DNA from: DASYXT01 sp035934555
GTDB taxonomy: Bacteria; Verrucomicrobiota; Verrucomicrobiia; Limisphaerales; UBA8199
Assembly: GCA_035934555.1 (NCBI GenBank)
Contig: DASYXT010000034.1
Coordinates: 1-64,000, forward strand
Direction: 5' to 3'
DNA length: 64,000 nucleotides
Shown: piece by piece, positions 17,773-26,100 of the stretch
How the letters are laid out: each line of letters opens with the position of its first letter
How positions within the stretch are numbered: position 1 is the stretch's first letter
Notes under the pieces: model-generated
Seen by the model: only the letters and a program-made list of their open reading frames with translations
Databases searched by the model: none
Told to the model about the DNA's origin: nothing
Translations under genes and position numbers: made by a program

Positions 17773-18327
17773 TCAAAGGTTCTGAATCTCTTTGAAGAGC
17801 CAGGCGCGCGCATACGCCCAAGAGCGTTTGGCGGTGCGTTCGGACAAGCCGAGAACTCGCGCCGCCTGCGAGAAAGTCAGCCCAGCGAAAAAACGCAGTT
17901 TGACCAACTCGGCGGCCGCGGCGTCGTGCGCGGTGAACTTCTCGAGCGCTTCGTTAATCAGAAGAATACTGTCCCCGGTAGTCTTCCCTGCCACCACCAC
18001 GCCGTCGAGGTCAACGCGATGCCAACCGCCGCCGTGACGCAACGTCGCTTTCCGCCGCGCGCGATCGACCAACAGGTGGCGCATGGCCTCGGCGGCTGCC
18101 GCAAAGAAATGCCGTTGGTCCTGCCAGGAATGGCTGCCATCACCCAGCAGTTTGAGATACGCTTCATGCACCAGCGCGGTTGGCTGGAGTGTCTGCTCGG
18201 AGGATTGCAATGCCATCTTGGACGCGGCCAATTTGCGCAACTCCTCGTAAACGAGCGGGAGCAGTTCTTCCGCCGCTTTGGGGTCGCCCTTTTGGATGGC
18301 CTCGAGGATGACGGTAACCTCGCTCAT
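17773..18327 (-). CDS. ECF-type RNA polymerase sigma factor (kinase-associated group)
   Basis: 184 residues with sigma-70 region 2 ('LLPLVYEELRKLAASKM', 'TALVHEAYLKLLG', 'FFAAAAEAMRHLLVDRARRK') and region 4 with a helix-turn-helix 'LTFSQAARVLGLSERTAKRSW'. This is the TIGR02999-like ECF group common in Planctomycetes, Acidobacteria and Verrucomicrobiota, usually encoded next to a serine/threonine kinase and without an anti-sigma factor. Its ATG overlaps the TGA of the kinase gene (ATGA at 18327-18324), so it is translated after, and coupled to, the kinase. Control by phosphorylation is a fair inference. Target promoters are unknown. Confidence 0.88.
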   Translation of the reverse strand: MSEVTVILEAIQKGDPKAAEELLPLVYEELRKLAASKMALQSSEQTLQPTALVHEAYLKLLGDGSHSWQDQRHFFAAAAEAMRHLLVDRARRKATLRHGGGWHRVDLDGVVVAGKTTGDSILLINEALEKFTAHDAAAAELVKLRFFAGLTFSQAARVLGLSERTAKRSWAYARAWLFKEIQNL

Positions 18328-21300
18328 GGTTTGTCCGCTGCCTCGGCGGCGACGATTTCTGCCGGCGCCGCCGTGCGCCAGTACCGGAGGGTGCCACCCC
18401 GTGAGAACGCCCAGAGGCAGTTGCCATCGGGCGAAAAGCCGACGCCTTGCACCCCAATTTCCTTTCCGAGGGAGGACCTCGTGTCAAATGCCATCGTGCA
18501 AACCTCCTGCATGGTCCGCAAATTCCAGAGCTTGATGGTGCCGTCGAGGCTGCAACTGGCCAGTGTTCCGCCGTCCGGCGAGAACGCCAGACCGGCCACT
18601 TCCTGCCCATGTCCAAACAGGCGCTGACGGATGGCGCCGGTGCGGTAATCGACCAGGCTGATGCGCGAGAGGCCGCCAAGTGCGACCAATGCGCCGTCTG
18701 GCTCAAGAGCAATGGCACGGCTGAAATGGCCCAGTTGAATGGTTCGACGCGGCTCCAATCCGTGTTCAGTCACCGTCCACCAAACCAATCGTCCATCGCG
18801 TCCATCGTCGAGAGAGGCCAGGAGAGTGTGCGCGTCCTGGGCGAACTGTGCAGCGATCACAATCCCAGACGGAGTGAAGTTGGTGAAAACATAGCCTCGC
18901 TGCAGGTCGAGCAACTCGATAAAATCGCCGTGCCTGGCGGCCGACCTGAAGGAGCGAACCAGCCAGCGACCGTCTGGCGAAACGTCATGCGTCCAGGGAT
19001 AACTCCCATGGGGAAAGGGGATCGCCCGTTCGACTTTCCGGCTGGCAAGATTGCCAACTCCGGCGAGACCGAAGAGCCTGATTCCGTCAGCCATGAACCT
19101 GGCCGGAAAGAGCAAGTCCTTGAAATTGGCGGTTAGCCGGCAGGTTTGGGTGTCAATGACCCCGATACCGTCATCATCCATGCCCACGGCAATATTGCGG
19201 CCATCAGGCGAAAACACGATTCGATTGGCTAATTGCCTGGCGACAATGCCTGAAACGTCGCCAGAGCAGCCCGGATTATCAAGATTCCACAATTTGACGG
19301 TGCCATCGGCGCCACCACTGGCCAGCCATTGGCCGTCGTGCGAAAAAGCCACAGTGAACACTTCCTGGTGATGGCCCCGAAGCAGGCATAGTTCTTTCAG
19401 CCTTTCTGCGTCCCACACGCGAACCGTTTGATCGTTCCCGGCCGTGGCGAACCGCCGTCCATCCGGAGAACGTTCAATGTCCCATACAATTCCTCGGTGC
19501 CCTTGTTCTGCCTGGGGCACGGCGGAAGGATCCGCCCACCGCCAGATGTGGAGGAATCCGTCTCGGTTCGCCCAAAGCACCGTCTTCCCCCCGGGCAAAA
19601 ACCGTAACACATAGTTGCGATCCACAATCGCCATTTTCGGGGTGCCAGCGGCTTCATCGCGATAGGTCGCGACGATCCGGCCCGAGGCGATCTCGCGAAT
19701 GGACAGTGTCCCGACGGTTCCTGTTTCGGCGCCATTGTCGAGGGAGAAGAGCCACTGGCCGTCATCGCTAACCGCACCGGCCTCTGCGAACGCCTCCCAG
19801 CAAGGGAAGCATTTGTCGGGCAATTTAAGATGCGCCGTGGCAACTCCGCTGCGGGCATCCACCAGCGAGAGCTCCCCGTCCTGCCCCGGAACGGTGGCAG
19901 TGAAGCCGTCCGCCAGCAGGTTCGGCAGCCAGCCAAGCAGGCTGGGCACCGCAGACAATTCAACCAGATGTCCCGTTCTTGGTTCATATCGAACCAGGCT
20001 CCGCTTTGCTTCGGTGCGCACAGCCAGGAGCAATTCCTGTCCGTCCGAGGTGAAACCGGCCAGGCCGCTGACATTGGTGAGGCACACACGCTCTTTCCGC
20101 GTCGGCACATCCAGCAGCCGGAGTTCACCGCCTGAGGCCAGGACCGCTAGCGTGCTATCGTCGGGGGAAAATGCCACCTTCCAGATAAACTTGCTCGTCG
20201 ATGGCGAGGAGTAGGCAAAGTCGCCCAAACACCGCCGCCACAGATAACGCCACTCGAAGCCGTGGAGGTTTTGTTGTCCGGCGTGACGCTCCAGGAGAGA
20301 GCGCGCTGCCGCCGGACCCAGATCGTCAAGCACCTGGGACGCCCGGTTCATGTCTGCCGCGTAAAGATTTGCTTCTGCTTCCTGGTGGTTTCGCTCGGCG
20401 TCGCGCCATTGCCAAAAAGTCCCTGCCAGGCCCAGGACCAGCGCTGCACACACTCCCCCGGCAGCGGTGAAGACAAGGCGGTTGCGGCGAACCAGCCTCT
20501 GAAAGCGGTACCCGGCACTTTGTGGCCGGGCGACAATCGGTTCGTTGGTCAGATACCGCTGAATATCCATAGCCAGGCCATTGGCGGTTTCGTAGCGGCG
20601 AGCACGATCTTTCTCCAACGCCTTCATGACGATCCAGTCGAGATCGCCGCGAACGAGGTTGACCAACCGCGGCGGCTCGGCGTCCTGATTTTGCGCAACG
20701 GCGGCGAGGTCCGCGTTGAGCATGGTGCTCAGTCGCGTAGAAGGGGGAACAGGTTCGGTTTCGCGAATCGTTCTGCGCATGGCCTCCAGGCCTGACTCCA
20801 ATAGCGTTTTCGCATCAAAGGGCGTCCTGCCTGTGAGCAGTTCGTAAAGCAGGACGCCAAGGCTGTAAATATCCGCGCGCGTGTCGATATCGAGCCCGCT
20901 CATCTCAGCCTGTTCCGGACTCATGTAGGCGGGCGTACCGATGAATTGATGAAGGTCCGTATAGACCGTCAGATCGGTGAGCCGGCCTTCCGTGGCCTTC
21001 GCAATGCCGAAGTCAATGATCTTGGGCACCGGCACTCCATCGTGCAAGGTGACGAGGATGTTCGAGGGTTTGATATCGCGGTGAATAATACCCTTTTGGT
21101 GCGCGTGCTGGATGGCCTGGCAAACCTGGATGAATAAATCGAGGCGGGCGCGAGTTGAAAGTTTATGCTGGTCGCAGTAGTCGGTGATCTTGATGCCGCG
21201 AACCAGTTCCATCACGAAGTACGGTCTTCCTGCTGCCGTGGCGCCGGCATCGAGCACTTTGGCGATGTTGGGATGCTCCATCATCGCCAGGGCCTGCCGC

Positions 21301-21722
21301 TCGGCCTCGAATCGGGCAACAACGGATTTGGTGTCCATCCCTAGCTTGATGACCTTGAGGGCGACCCGGCGGCGGATGGGCTTTTCCTGTTCGGCCACAT
21401 AGACCACCCCGCAGCCGCCTTCGCCGATCTTTTCACGCAATTTGTATGGGCCAACCCAGTCGCCCAGCTTCTGCGCCGCCGCTGCAGCGTCAATGTCGTG
21501 ACCGGGTCTTTGCATAGCTCCGGATGGCGACTCGCTCAGGTCGTCCATCGGCAGGAAACCACCCGCTAAATCGTTGGCCCGCAATAATGCCGCGACCCGA
21601 GCGCGCATTTCGTCATCCGCGCCGCAGGCGCCGTCAAGATAGGCGTTACGCTCGCCAGGCGTCTCACGCTCCAACGCGGAGCTGAAAATCTCACGTTCGC
21701 GACCGGATTGTTCTGCCGTCAT
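18324..21722 (-). CDS. Membrane serine/threonine protein kinase with WD40 repeats
   Basis: 1132 residues. Hanks-type kinase domain at about 93-390: glycine loop 'IGEGGCGVVYVA' (99-110), ATP-binding Lys123 in 'VALKVIK', catalytic 'HRDIKPSN' with Asp216, 'DFG' with Asp237, and 'GTPAYMSPEQ'. A single transmembrane segment follows (about 416-437), so the kinase is cytoplasmic and the C-terminal half, with roughly a dozen WD40-type blades ('FSHDGQWLASGGADGTVKLWN'), lies across the membrane. The N-terminal 90 residues ('EREIFSSALERETPGERNAYLD') are the standard leader of this kinase group. It probably senses a signal through the propeller and acts on the coupled sigma factor, whose gene overlaps by ATGA. 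The kinase gene is first in the pair. Confidence 0.9.
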   Translation of the reverse strand: MTAEQSGREREIFSSALERETPGERNAYLDGACGADDEMRARVAALLRANDLAGGFLPMDDLSESPSGAMQRPGHDIDAAAAAQKLGDWVGPYKLREKIGEGGCGVVYVAEQEKPIRRRVALKVIKLGMDTKSVVARFEAERQALAMMEHPNIAKVLDAGATAAGRPYFVMELVRGIKITDYCDQHKLSTRARLDLFIQVCQAIQHAHQKGIIHRDIKPSNILVTLHDGVPVPKIIDFGIAKATEGRLTDLTVYTDLHQFIGTPAYMSPEQAEMSGLDIDTRADIYSLGVLLYELLTGRTPFDAKTLLESGLEAMRRTIRETEPVPPSTRLSTMLNADLAAVAQNQDAEPPRLVNLVRGDLDWIVMKALEKDRARRYETANGLAMDIQRYLTNEPIVARPQSAGYRFQRLVRRNRLVFTAAGGVCAALVLGLAGTFWQWRDAERNHQEAEANLYAADMNRASQVLDDLGPAAARSLLERHAGQQNLHGFEWRYLWRRCLGDFAYSSPSTSKFIWKVAFSPDDSTLAVLASGGELRLLDVPTRKERVCLTNVSGLAGFTSDGQELLLAVRTEAKRSLVRYEPRTGHLVELSAVPSLLGWLPNLLADGFTATVPGQDGELSLVDARSGVATAHLKLPDKCFPCWEAFAEAGAVSDDGQWLFSLDNGAETGTVGTLSIREIASGRIVATYRDEAAGTPKMAIVDRNYVLRFLPGGKTVLWANRDGFLHIWRWADPSAVPQAEQGHRGIVWDIERSPDGRRFATAGNDQTVRVWDAERLKELCLLRGHHQEVFTVAFSHDGQWLASGGADGTVKLWNLDNPGCSGDVSGIVARQLANRIVFSPDGRNIAVGMDDDGIGVIDTQTCRLTANFKDLLFPARFMADGIRLFGLAGVGNLASRKVERAIPFPHGSYPWTHDVSPDGRWLVRSFRSAARHGDFIELLDLQRGYVFTNFTPSGIVIAAQFAQDAHTLLASLDDGRDGRLVWWTVTEHGLEPRRTIQLGHFSRAIALEPDGALVALGGLSRISLVDYRTGAIRQRLFGHGQEVAGLAFSPDGGTLASCSLDGTIKLWNLRTMQEVCTMAFDTRSSLGKEIGVQGVGFSPDGNCLWAFSRGGTLRYWRTAAPAEIVAAEAADKP

Positions 21723-22318
21723 AGTCGAGTGCCAGTGTCTTTTCCCTCTGTCATACGGATTTCTGTCGCGATTCGTGCCAGGAAAATCCGCTGCCGCCGC
21801 TCGACCTCGCCAAGAGCGCCAATCAAGCCTTGTCTCTCACAGCCATTCTTTGCTGAATCTGGCATCATCAAAGGATATCGACTCCACGCTCAGGCGCAAC
21901 GATGGTGCTAAAATCAAGCGACGCCTCGGTTTGGTCAATAGAGCCATCCTCTCCGTCATGGACGCTCCCTCGGTACCGTAGCGCGCGGCTGCTTCGTCCG
22001 CCGCGGTAGCCCGGGTGCTTCAAGCTCAGATCGCCCGGATTGGCAAGTGGGTGGATAAGGCGGTCGAAAAGAAGCACGCCAGCGCCGGCTGGTCCATCAT
22101 GGTTGGTTCCAACGGCAATCGCCAGCGCATCGGCAACGGGTGCTGATCGCCCAGGACACCGATTTCCTTTTCGCCACCTTTTGATCGCCGACAGCTCTTC
22201 TTCGCGACTGCGAATAGCAAACTAGCGGCCTTACTTGCGCGGAAGTTCGACTGTTTGGGTTAATTCAATTCTATTAATCCACCAATCCCTCGGCTCCGCC
22301 AGCATGACAATTTTCCTC
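21723..22318. other. Gene-poor stretch upstream of kinase and PEP-CTERM genes
   Basis: About 600 bp between divergent genes with no gene I can support. Short open frames (for example 21775-21981 plus) show no domain, signal or start context. The phrase 'QIARIGKWVDKAVEKKHA' near 22025-22080 looks protein-like but is quickly interrupted and could be remnant coding sequence. The kinase promoter should lie here; no clear -35/-10 pair was found for it. Confidence 0.4.
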
Positions 22319-22348
22319 TTGACTTTATCCACGGTGCCTGCTCATAAT
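22319..22348 (+). promoter_or_regulatory. Sigma-70-like promoter for the PEP-CTERM gene
   Basis: TTGACT at 22319-22324 and CATAAT at 22343-22348 with an 18-bp spacer. Transcription would begin near 22355 and give a leader of about 65 nt before the ATG at 22421. This supports the downstream start, since the earlier in-frame start at 22235 would lie upstream of the promoter. Confidence 0.5.
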
Positions 22349-22420
22349 CATCCGCATCAAAGCCGCAACCCCGAACAACTAACGATTCGAAACCAAACTC
22401 AAAACTACCATTCACAGCTT

Positions 22421-23230
22421 ATGAATATATTCGCCTCGTCCGCCTCGTTGCGGTGCTGGTTCGCGCCGCTGCTGCTCAACCGCCGCACCCTAATGCCAGC
22501 CGGCGCTCTCGGGCTCGCCGGCGCATTGCTGGCGGGACTTGGGGCGCCCGTCAAGGCGGCCAGCTTCGCACTCGTCAACAACTGGAGCGACACCCAGAAC
22601 CCCAACGGCGTCTGGTCCTACAACCAGGGCAACTCGCCCATCACGGTCTCTCAGCCCCTGTTCTGGGGCCAGGTCGCCTGGAGTTATTTATGGTTCGGCG
22701 ATGGCGCCATTCTACGAGGCAGCGCCCCCACCGGCATTGACCCGTTCGGAACCCCCGTCCCGCCTGCACACGACTGGCTGCCGGGCGACGTGATGATGCA
22801 TGCCCTCTCCATTCCTTACGGCGGCGACTCCACCTTCCTCAACGTCACCTGGACCAGTCCAGCGGATGGCATCATCGATATCGCCGGGCGCGCCTGGGAC
22901 GGACTGATCATCCCAACGCGTGACGTCGCCTGGTCTCTGAGCGTGGGCGGACAAACCATCGCCAGCCGCTCCTCGGTGTTTGGACTTTACCGCACCGATG
23001 CCGCCGCCCAGTTCAGCAACAATTTGCTCCCCGGCGCATCCCTGTCGGGCATCCCCGTTACCCAAGGCGAAGTCGTGCGCTTCCAGGTCGCCACCGATAC
23101 GTACTATGGCGAGTTCGTCGGTGTTCAGGAGGATATCACCCTCAACCCCGTCCCCGAGCCGGCCGTCCTGAGCTTCGTACTCGCCGGCCTGCTCGTCCTC
23201 GCCGCGCGCCAAAAGCGCAGCCAGGTCTAA
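22421..23230 (+). CDS. PEP-CTERM exported protein
   Basis: 269 residues from the ATG at 22421, giving a signal peptide that ends 'LGAPVKA'. The body is beta-rich, with 'DWLPGDVMMHAL', 'NVTWTSPADGIIDIAGRAWDG' and 'VAWSLSVGGQTIASRS', a jelly-roll type fold. The C-terminus has the PEP-CTERM sorting signal: 'VPEPAVLSFVLAGLLVLAARQKRSQV' split as Pro-Glu-Pro, a hydrophobic helix, then Arg/Lys. Such proteins are cleaved and sorted to the outside by an exosortase, which is not in this window, and are linked to exopolysaccharide or biofilm matrix. The promoter at 22319-22348 fits this start. Convergent with the next gene. Confidence 0.8.
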   Translation: MNIFASSASLRCWFAPLLLNRRTLMPAGALGLAGALLAGLGAPVKAASFALVNNWSDTQNPNGVWSYNQGNSPITVSQPLFWGQVAWSYLWFGDGAILRGSAPTGIDPFGTPVPPAHDWLPGDVMMHALSIPYGGDSTFLNVTWTSPADGIIDIAGRAWDGLIIPTRDVAWSLSVGGQTIASRSSVFGLYRTDAAAQFSNNLLPGASLSGIPVTQGEVVRFQVATDTYYGEFVGVQEDITLNPVPEPAVLSFVLAGLLVLAARQKRSQV

Positions 23231-23489
23231 GCCAACCTACGAGACACCGCCCCACCAATCCACCTATCCATTAATCCCCTAACCCCGCATCCACGCCTGA
23301 GGCGCCGCCCCAAACCGGCGTCCCGGCAAAAACCTCAGTTTTCCAGCCATTTCCCGCAGGGTACGATTAGCACAATGCCTGAATCGAATCAGGTATACCA
23401 TTCCCAGGCAAACTGACAGTCTCGGCGAAGCAGCCAGTCCGGCCGACAAGCTCTCGGGCTCCCAGACCAGGCGCTTCGTCCACGGCCCT

Positions 23490-25061
23490 TCACGGCCGGA
23501 TGAGTTCGTAGCTGACGAAGGCGACCTCGCGACTATCTGGTGACCAGGAGCAAACGTTAATGGTTCCCTGTCCCCCGAAAAGCTCGGCCAAATCAATGAT
23601 GGCCTGATTGGCGGGCAAGGCGCCGCGAACCGGATGGCCGGCGCCATCCAGCGCCAGCAGACGCAGTCGCACGGCCTGGTTGGCCGGATGCCCTTTGACA
23701 TCGCGCGCGTAAGACAGGAACACCAGCCAACGGCCATCAGGCGATGGATGCGCAAACCAATTGTTGAAATCGTCCGCTGTGACCTGTTCCTGGTGCGTGC
23801 CGTCCGGATGCATGCGCCAGATTTGCATCGAGCCGCTGCGCTCGGAATTGAAGTAGATGAATTTGCCGTCGGGCGAGTAATCCGGGCCGTCATCGAGTCC
23901 GGGCGCGGAGGTCAGGCGCGTTTCCTGGCCGCCTTGAACAGGGATGGTGTAAACGTCGAACTCGCGGTCGCGTTCGGCGCAGTAGGCCAGCGTCGAGCCG
24001 TCAGGCGACCACCCGTGCCAGTACGAGGGCGCAAGTGGTGTGATCAGCCGCGGCGCGCCACCAGCGGAAGGAAGCACGTAGATACGCGATTTGCCATCCT
24101 GGGACTGATCGCTGATGGCCAATTGCGTGCCGTCGGGCGACAAGCCGTGATCGTTGTTGCAGCGGTGTGCGGCGCCGGTGTCGATCCGCTCGGGAGCGCC
24201 GCCGCCGGCCGGCAGGCGGAACATGTGCCCGCCGGAATTGAAGAGGAAAAAGCGGCCGTCGCGTGTCCAATTGGGCGCTTCGATCAGGTCGGTGGTGTGA
24301 TAGCGCAGGCGCCGGTCATGCGAGTTGATCGCGACGGTCTCCAGCGCGCAATGCAAAACAGCTTTGGCTTCGGCTCGAGCTGTCTCGGCCTGCAGCGCAA
24401 GATGGCTGAACCTGGCGCTTTCGATTGCCTTCGCATCGTGGGCACAAACAGCGAGACCGACATAAACCGGGTCGGTGAAACGCAATCTGGTAAAGGCGCC
24501 TTGCGGGACGAATTTCCCCGAGGCATCCGGCGCGGTGAGGAAAAACACATCACCCTGGCGCTGCAGGCCGAAAGTGAGCGTGCCCGGCGCACCTTGGGCG
24601 CCGCTGGCAGGCTCGGGTTGGCGCGCCTGAATTTCATGGGTCATGCCGCCAGGCGTCGCGCGAAACTGGAGAGACACCAAGCCGTTACCATGGATGGCGA
24701 CATCGACGTAGGGAGCGTCCGGTTCGACAGTCTGGCGGACAATCAGACAGGCTTTGCGATGCGCGTTGCCACCGGCGTTCACCCATTCCACCGCCGCCGA
24801 AAGTGAGAAATCGTTGGACATCCGCCGCCAGACCATGTGGCACGCGTCATTGGTGAACCACATGTTTTCGCCGCTGCCGGAGACAACGTAGGAATTGGCT
24901 GCGGCATCAAACACTGCCGAGCCGGGCTTTTGAACAGAACCGATATCGAGCTGCGCTTCAAAAACGCCGAAGTCGGCGGCGCGGACTTCTGCCACCCCTA
25001 AGCTGAGGAGGAGAACCCAAATAAAAATTAACCTGCCAAATTCAACGAGCCAAGTATTCAC
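23490..25061 (-). CDS. Secreted TolB-like beta-propeller protein with jelly-roll N-domain
   Basis: 523 residues with a signal peptide (1-29, ending 'EVRAAD'). Residues about 30-235 resemble a concanavalin-like DUF1349 domain ('ENMWFTNDACHMVWRRMSNDF', 'ACLIVRQTVEPDAPYVDVAIHGNG'). Residues about 255-523 are PD40/TolB propeller blades ('HGWSPDGSTLAYCAERDREFDVYTIP', 'DYSPDGKFIYFNSERSGSMQIWRM'). Proteins of this layout are common secreted or periplasmic proteins in Verrucomicrobiota, perhaps sugar binding. No enzymatic residues are apparent. The 259 bp downstream, up to the PEP-CTERM gene, hold only a small CCTGA/TCAGG hairpin near 23380. Confidence 0.75.
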   Translation of the reverse strand: MNTWLVEFGRLIFIWVLLLSLGVAEVRAADFGVFEAQLDIGSVQKPGSAVFDAAANSYVVSGSGENMWFTNDACHMVWRRMSNDFSLSAAVEWVNAGGNAHRKACLIVRQTVEPDAPYVDVAIHGNGLVSLQFRATPGGMTHEIQARQPEPASGAQGAPGTLTFGLQRQGDVFFLTAPDASGKFVPQGAFTRLRFTDPVYVGLAVCAHDAKAIESARFSHLALQAETARAEAKAVLHCALETVAINSHDRRLRYHTTDLIEAPNWTRDGRFFLFNSGGHMFRLPAGGGAPERIDTGAAHRCNNDHGLSPDGTQLAISDQSQDGKSRIYVLPSAGGAPRLITPLAPSYWHGWSPDGSTLAYCAERDREFDVYTIPVQGGQETRLTSAPGLDDGPDYSPDGKFIYFNSERSGSMQIWRMHPDGTHQEQVTADDFNNWFAHPSPDGRWLVFLSYARDVKGHPANQAVRLRLLALDGAGHPVRGALPANQAIIDLAELFGGQGTINVCSWSPDSREVAFVSYELIRP

Positions 25062-25428
25062 GCGCAGGGGATTAGCATGGATTGTGGCGAAGGGAAAGGC
25101 GAACTCCAGCGTTCGATGTCAGTCGGTGCCAGTCGGATTAAGATTCAACAAGACGGCGCAGACGCAAAGGTCCAACCGACTTGAAAGGAATAAAACGCTG
25201 CGCGTCTTTGCGTGGAAGGTCGTTTGCGGCTACCGAAGGCGAGGAGTTGGCGCTTTATCGTGGTGCACGACCGGGATTTGACACTGTGCAAAAGCTGCAC
25301 ACGGCTGCCAATGTGCAAGGGGTTCGCCAAAAGAAACCTTCGTCGCAATCGTCCTAAATTACTAAAGTCACGTCAGTTACATCTAATGAAACCCTGTCAG
25401 GCACAGGAATTGCATCAGGCCGGCCTCC
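25062..25428. other. Non-coding stretch before the EIIA gene
   Basis: No gene supported. It contains an inverted repeat with ACGCAAAG near 25163 and CTTTGCGT near 25207, inside the kind of 'GACGCAAAGG...GCGTCTTTGCG' text often seen as intergenic repeat in environmental genomes. A TTGACA at about 25278 has no matching -10. The promoter of the EIIA-SulP genes should be here. Confidence 0.35.
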
Positions 25429-26073
25429 ATGCGCAATGGCAGCAAAATTGACCTGAACCTTTCAGGGCCGGCCGTAATGCTCACCCGAGTCAGTGAGCAA
25501 TCGATGTCGGTTCAGGGTCATTCAGCAGATCAACTCGCGATGCCCTCCGCAACAGCGTCAACCGCGCGGATGGAAGCAGCGGCGCGGCGGCCGGCGCTGA
25601 GCGATTTTTCGAACGTTGGGTTGATGCTGCCGGATTTACGCAGTCGTGACGCAGCGGCGGTGGTAGGAGAATTGTGCACGGCGTTAAACCGGGCCGGCAA
25701 AATTCCGGATGTCTTGCCGTTCTACCAAGCGGTGCTGGGCCGGGAAGGGCTCTGCAGCACAGCCAATGCCCCGGGAGTAGCCCTGCCGCATGTGCGGACA
25801 AGTCATTTGCCGAGTTTATGTTTTGCGCTGGGGCGAACGCGGGAGCCGATGCCCTGGTTTGCCGGGAATTGGCCGGTGCATTTGGTGTTCCTGTTTGCCG
25901 TCCCGGAGCAGGACGCGGCCACCTACCTGACGCTGATGTCTGGAGTGGCCAGGCTCACTCAAGACAAACTGCGCTGGCCGCAATTGCTGGACGCTCCCGA
26001 CGCCAAAGGAATGTTTGAGGTGCTCACCGAAATCCACCTTCGCCGCCCCAGGCCCGCCGCCGCTCGAAGCTGA
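25429..26073 (+). CDS. PTS EIIA (PtsN/fructose type) domain protein
   Basis: 214 residues as read from 25429; ATGs at 25477 and 25504 are alternatives because the first ~50 residues are low complexity. The EIIA type 2 domain covers about 60-205. 'GVALPHVRTSHL' holds the phosphorylatable His121 and matches the family 'G-x-A-x-P-H-x-R'. 'DVLPFYQAVLGRE' and 'HLVFLFAVPEQ' are further conserved strands. In bacteria without sugar EIIB/EIIC partners nearby, such proteins usually regulate rather than transport; PtsN acts on K+ transport systems in enterics. Here it sits 27 bp upstream of a SulP transporter, so control of anion transport is a fair guess. Confidence 0.75.
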   Translation: MRNGSKIDLNLSGPAVMLTRVSEQSMSVQGHSADQLAMPSATASTARMEAAARRPALSDFSNVGLMLPDLRSRDAAAVVGELCTALNRAGKIPDVLPFYQAVLGREGLCSTANAPGVALPHVRTSHLPSLCFALGRTREPMPWFAGNWPVHLVFLFAVPEQDAATYLTLMSGVARLTQDKLRWPQLLDAPDAKGMFEVLTEIHLRRPRPAAARS

Positions 26074-26100
26074 AAAGCGCCGGCTAACTTTTTTTCATAT

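Noticed and set aside
21775..21981. 68-codon frame in the gap upstream of the PEP-CTERM gene
   Set aside because: No domain, signal peptide or start context; composition not convincing.
25084..25281. 65-codon frame before the EIIA gene
   Set aside because: Runs through an inverted-repeat intergenic sequence with no protein character.
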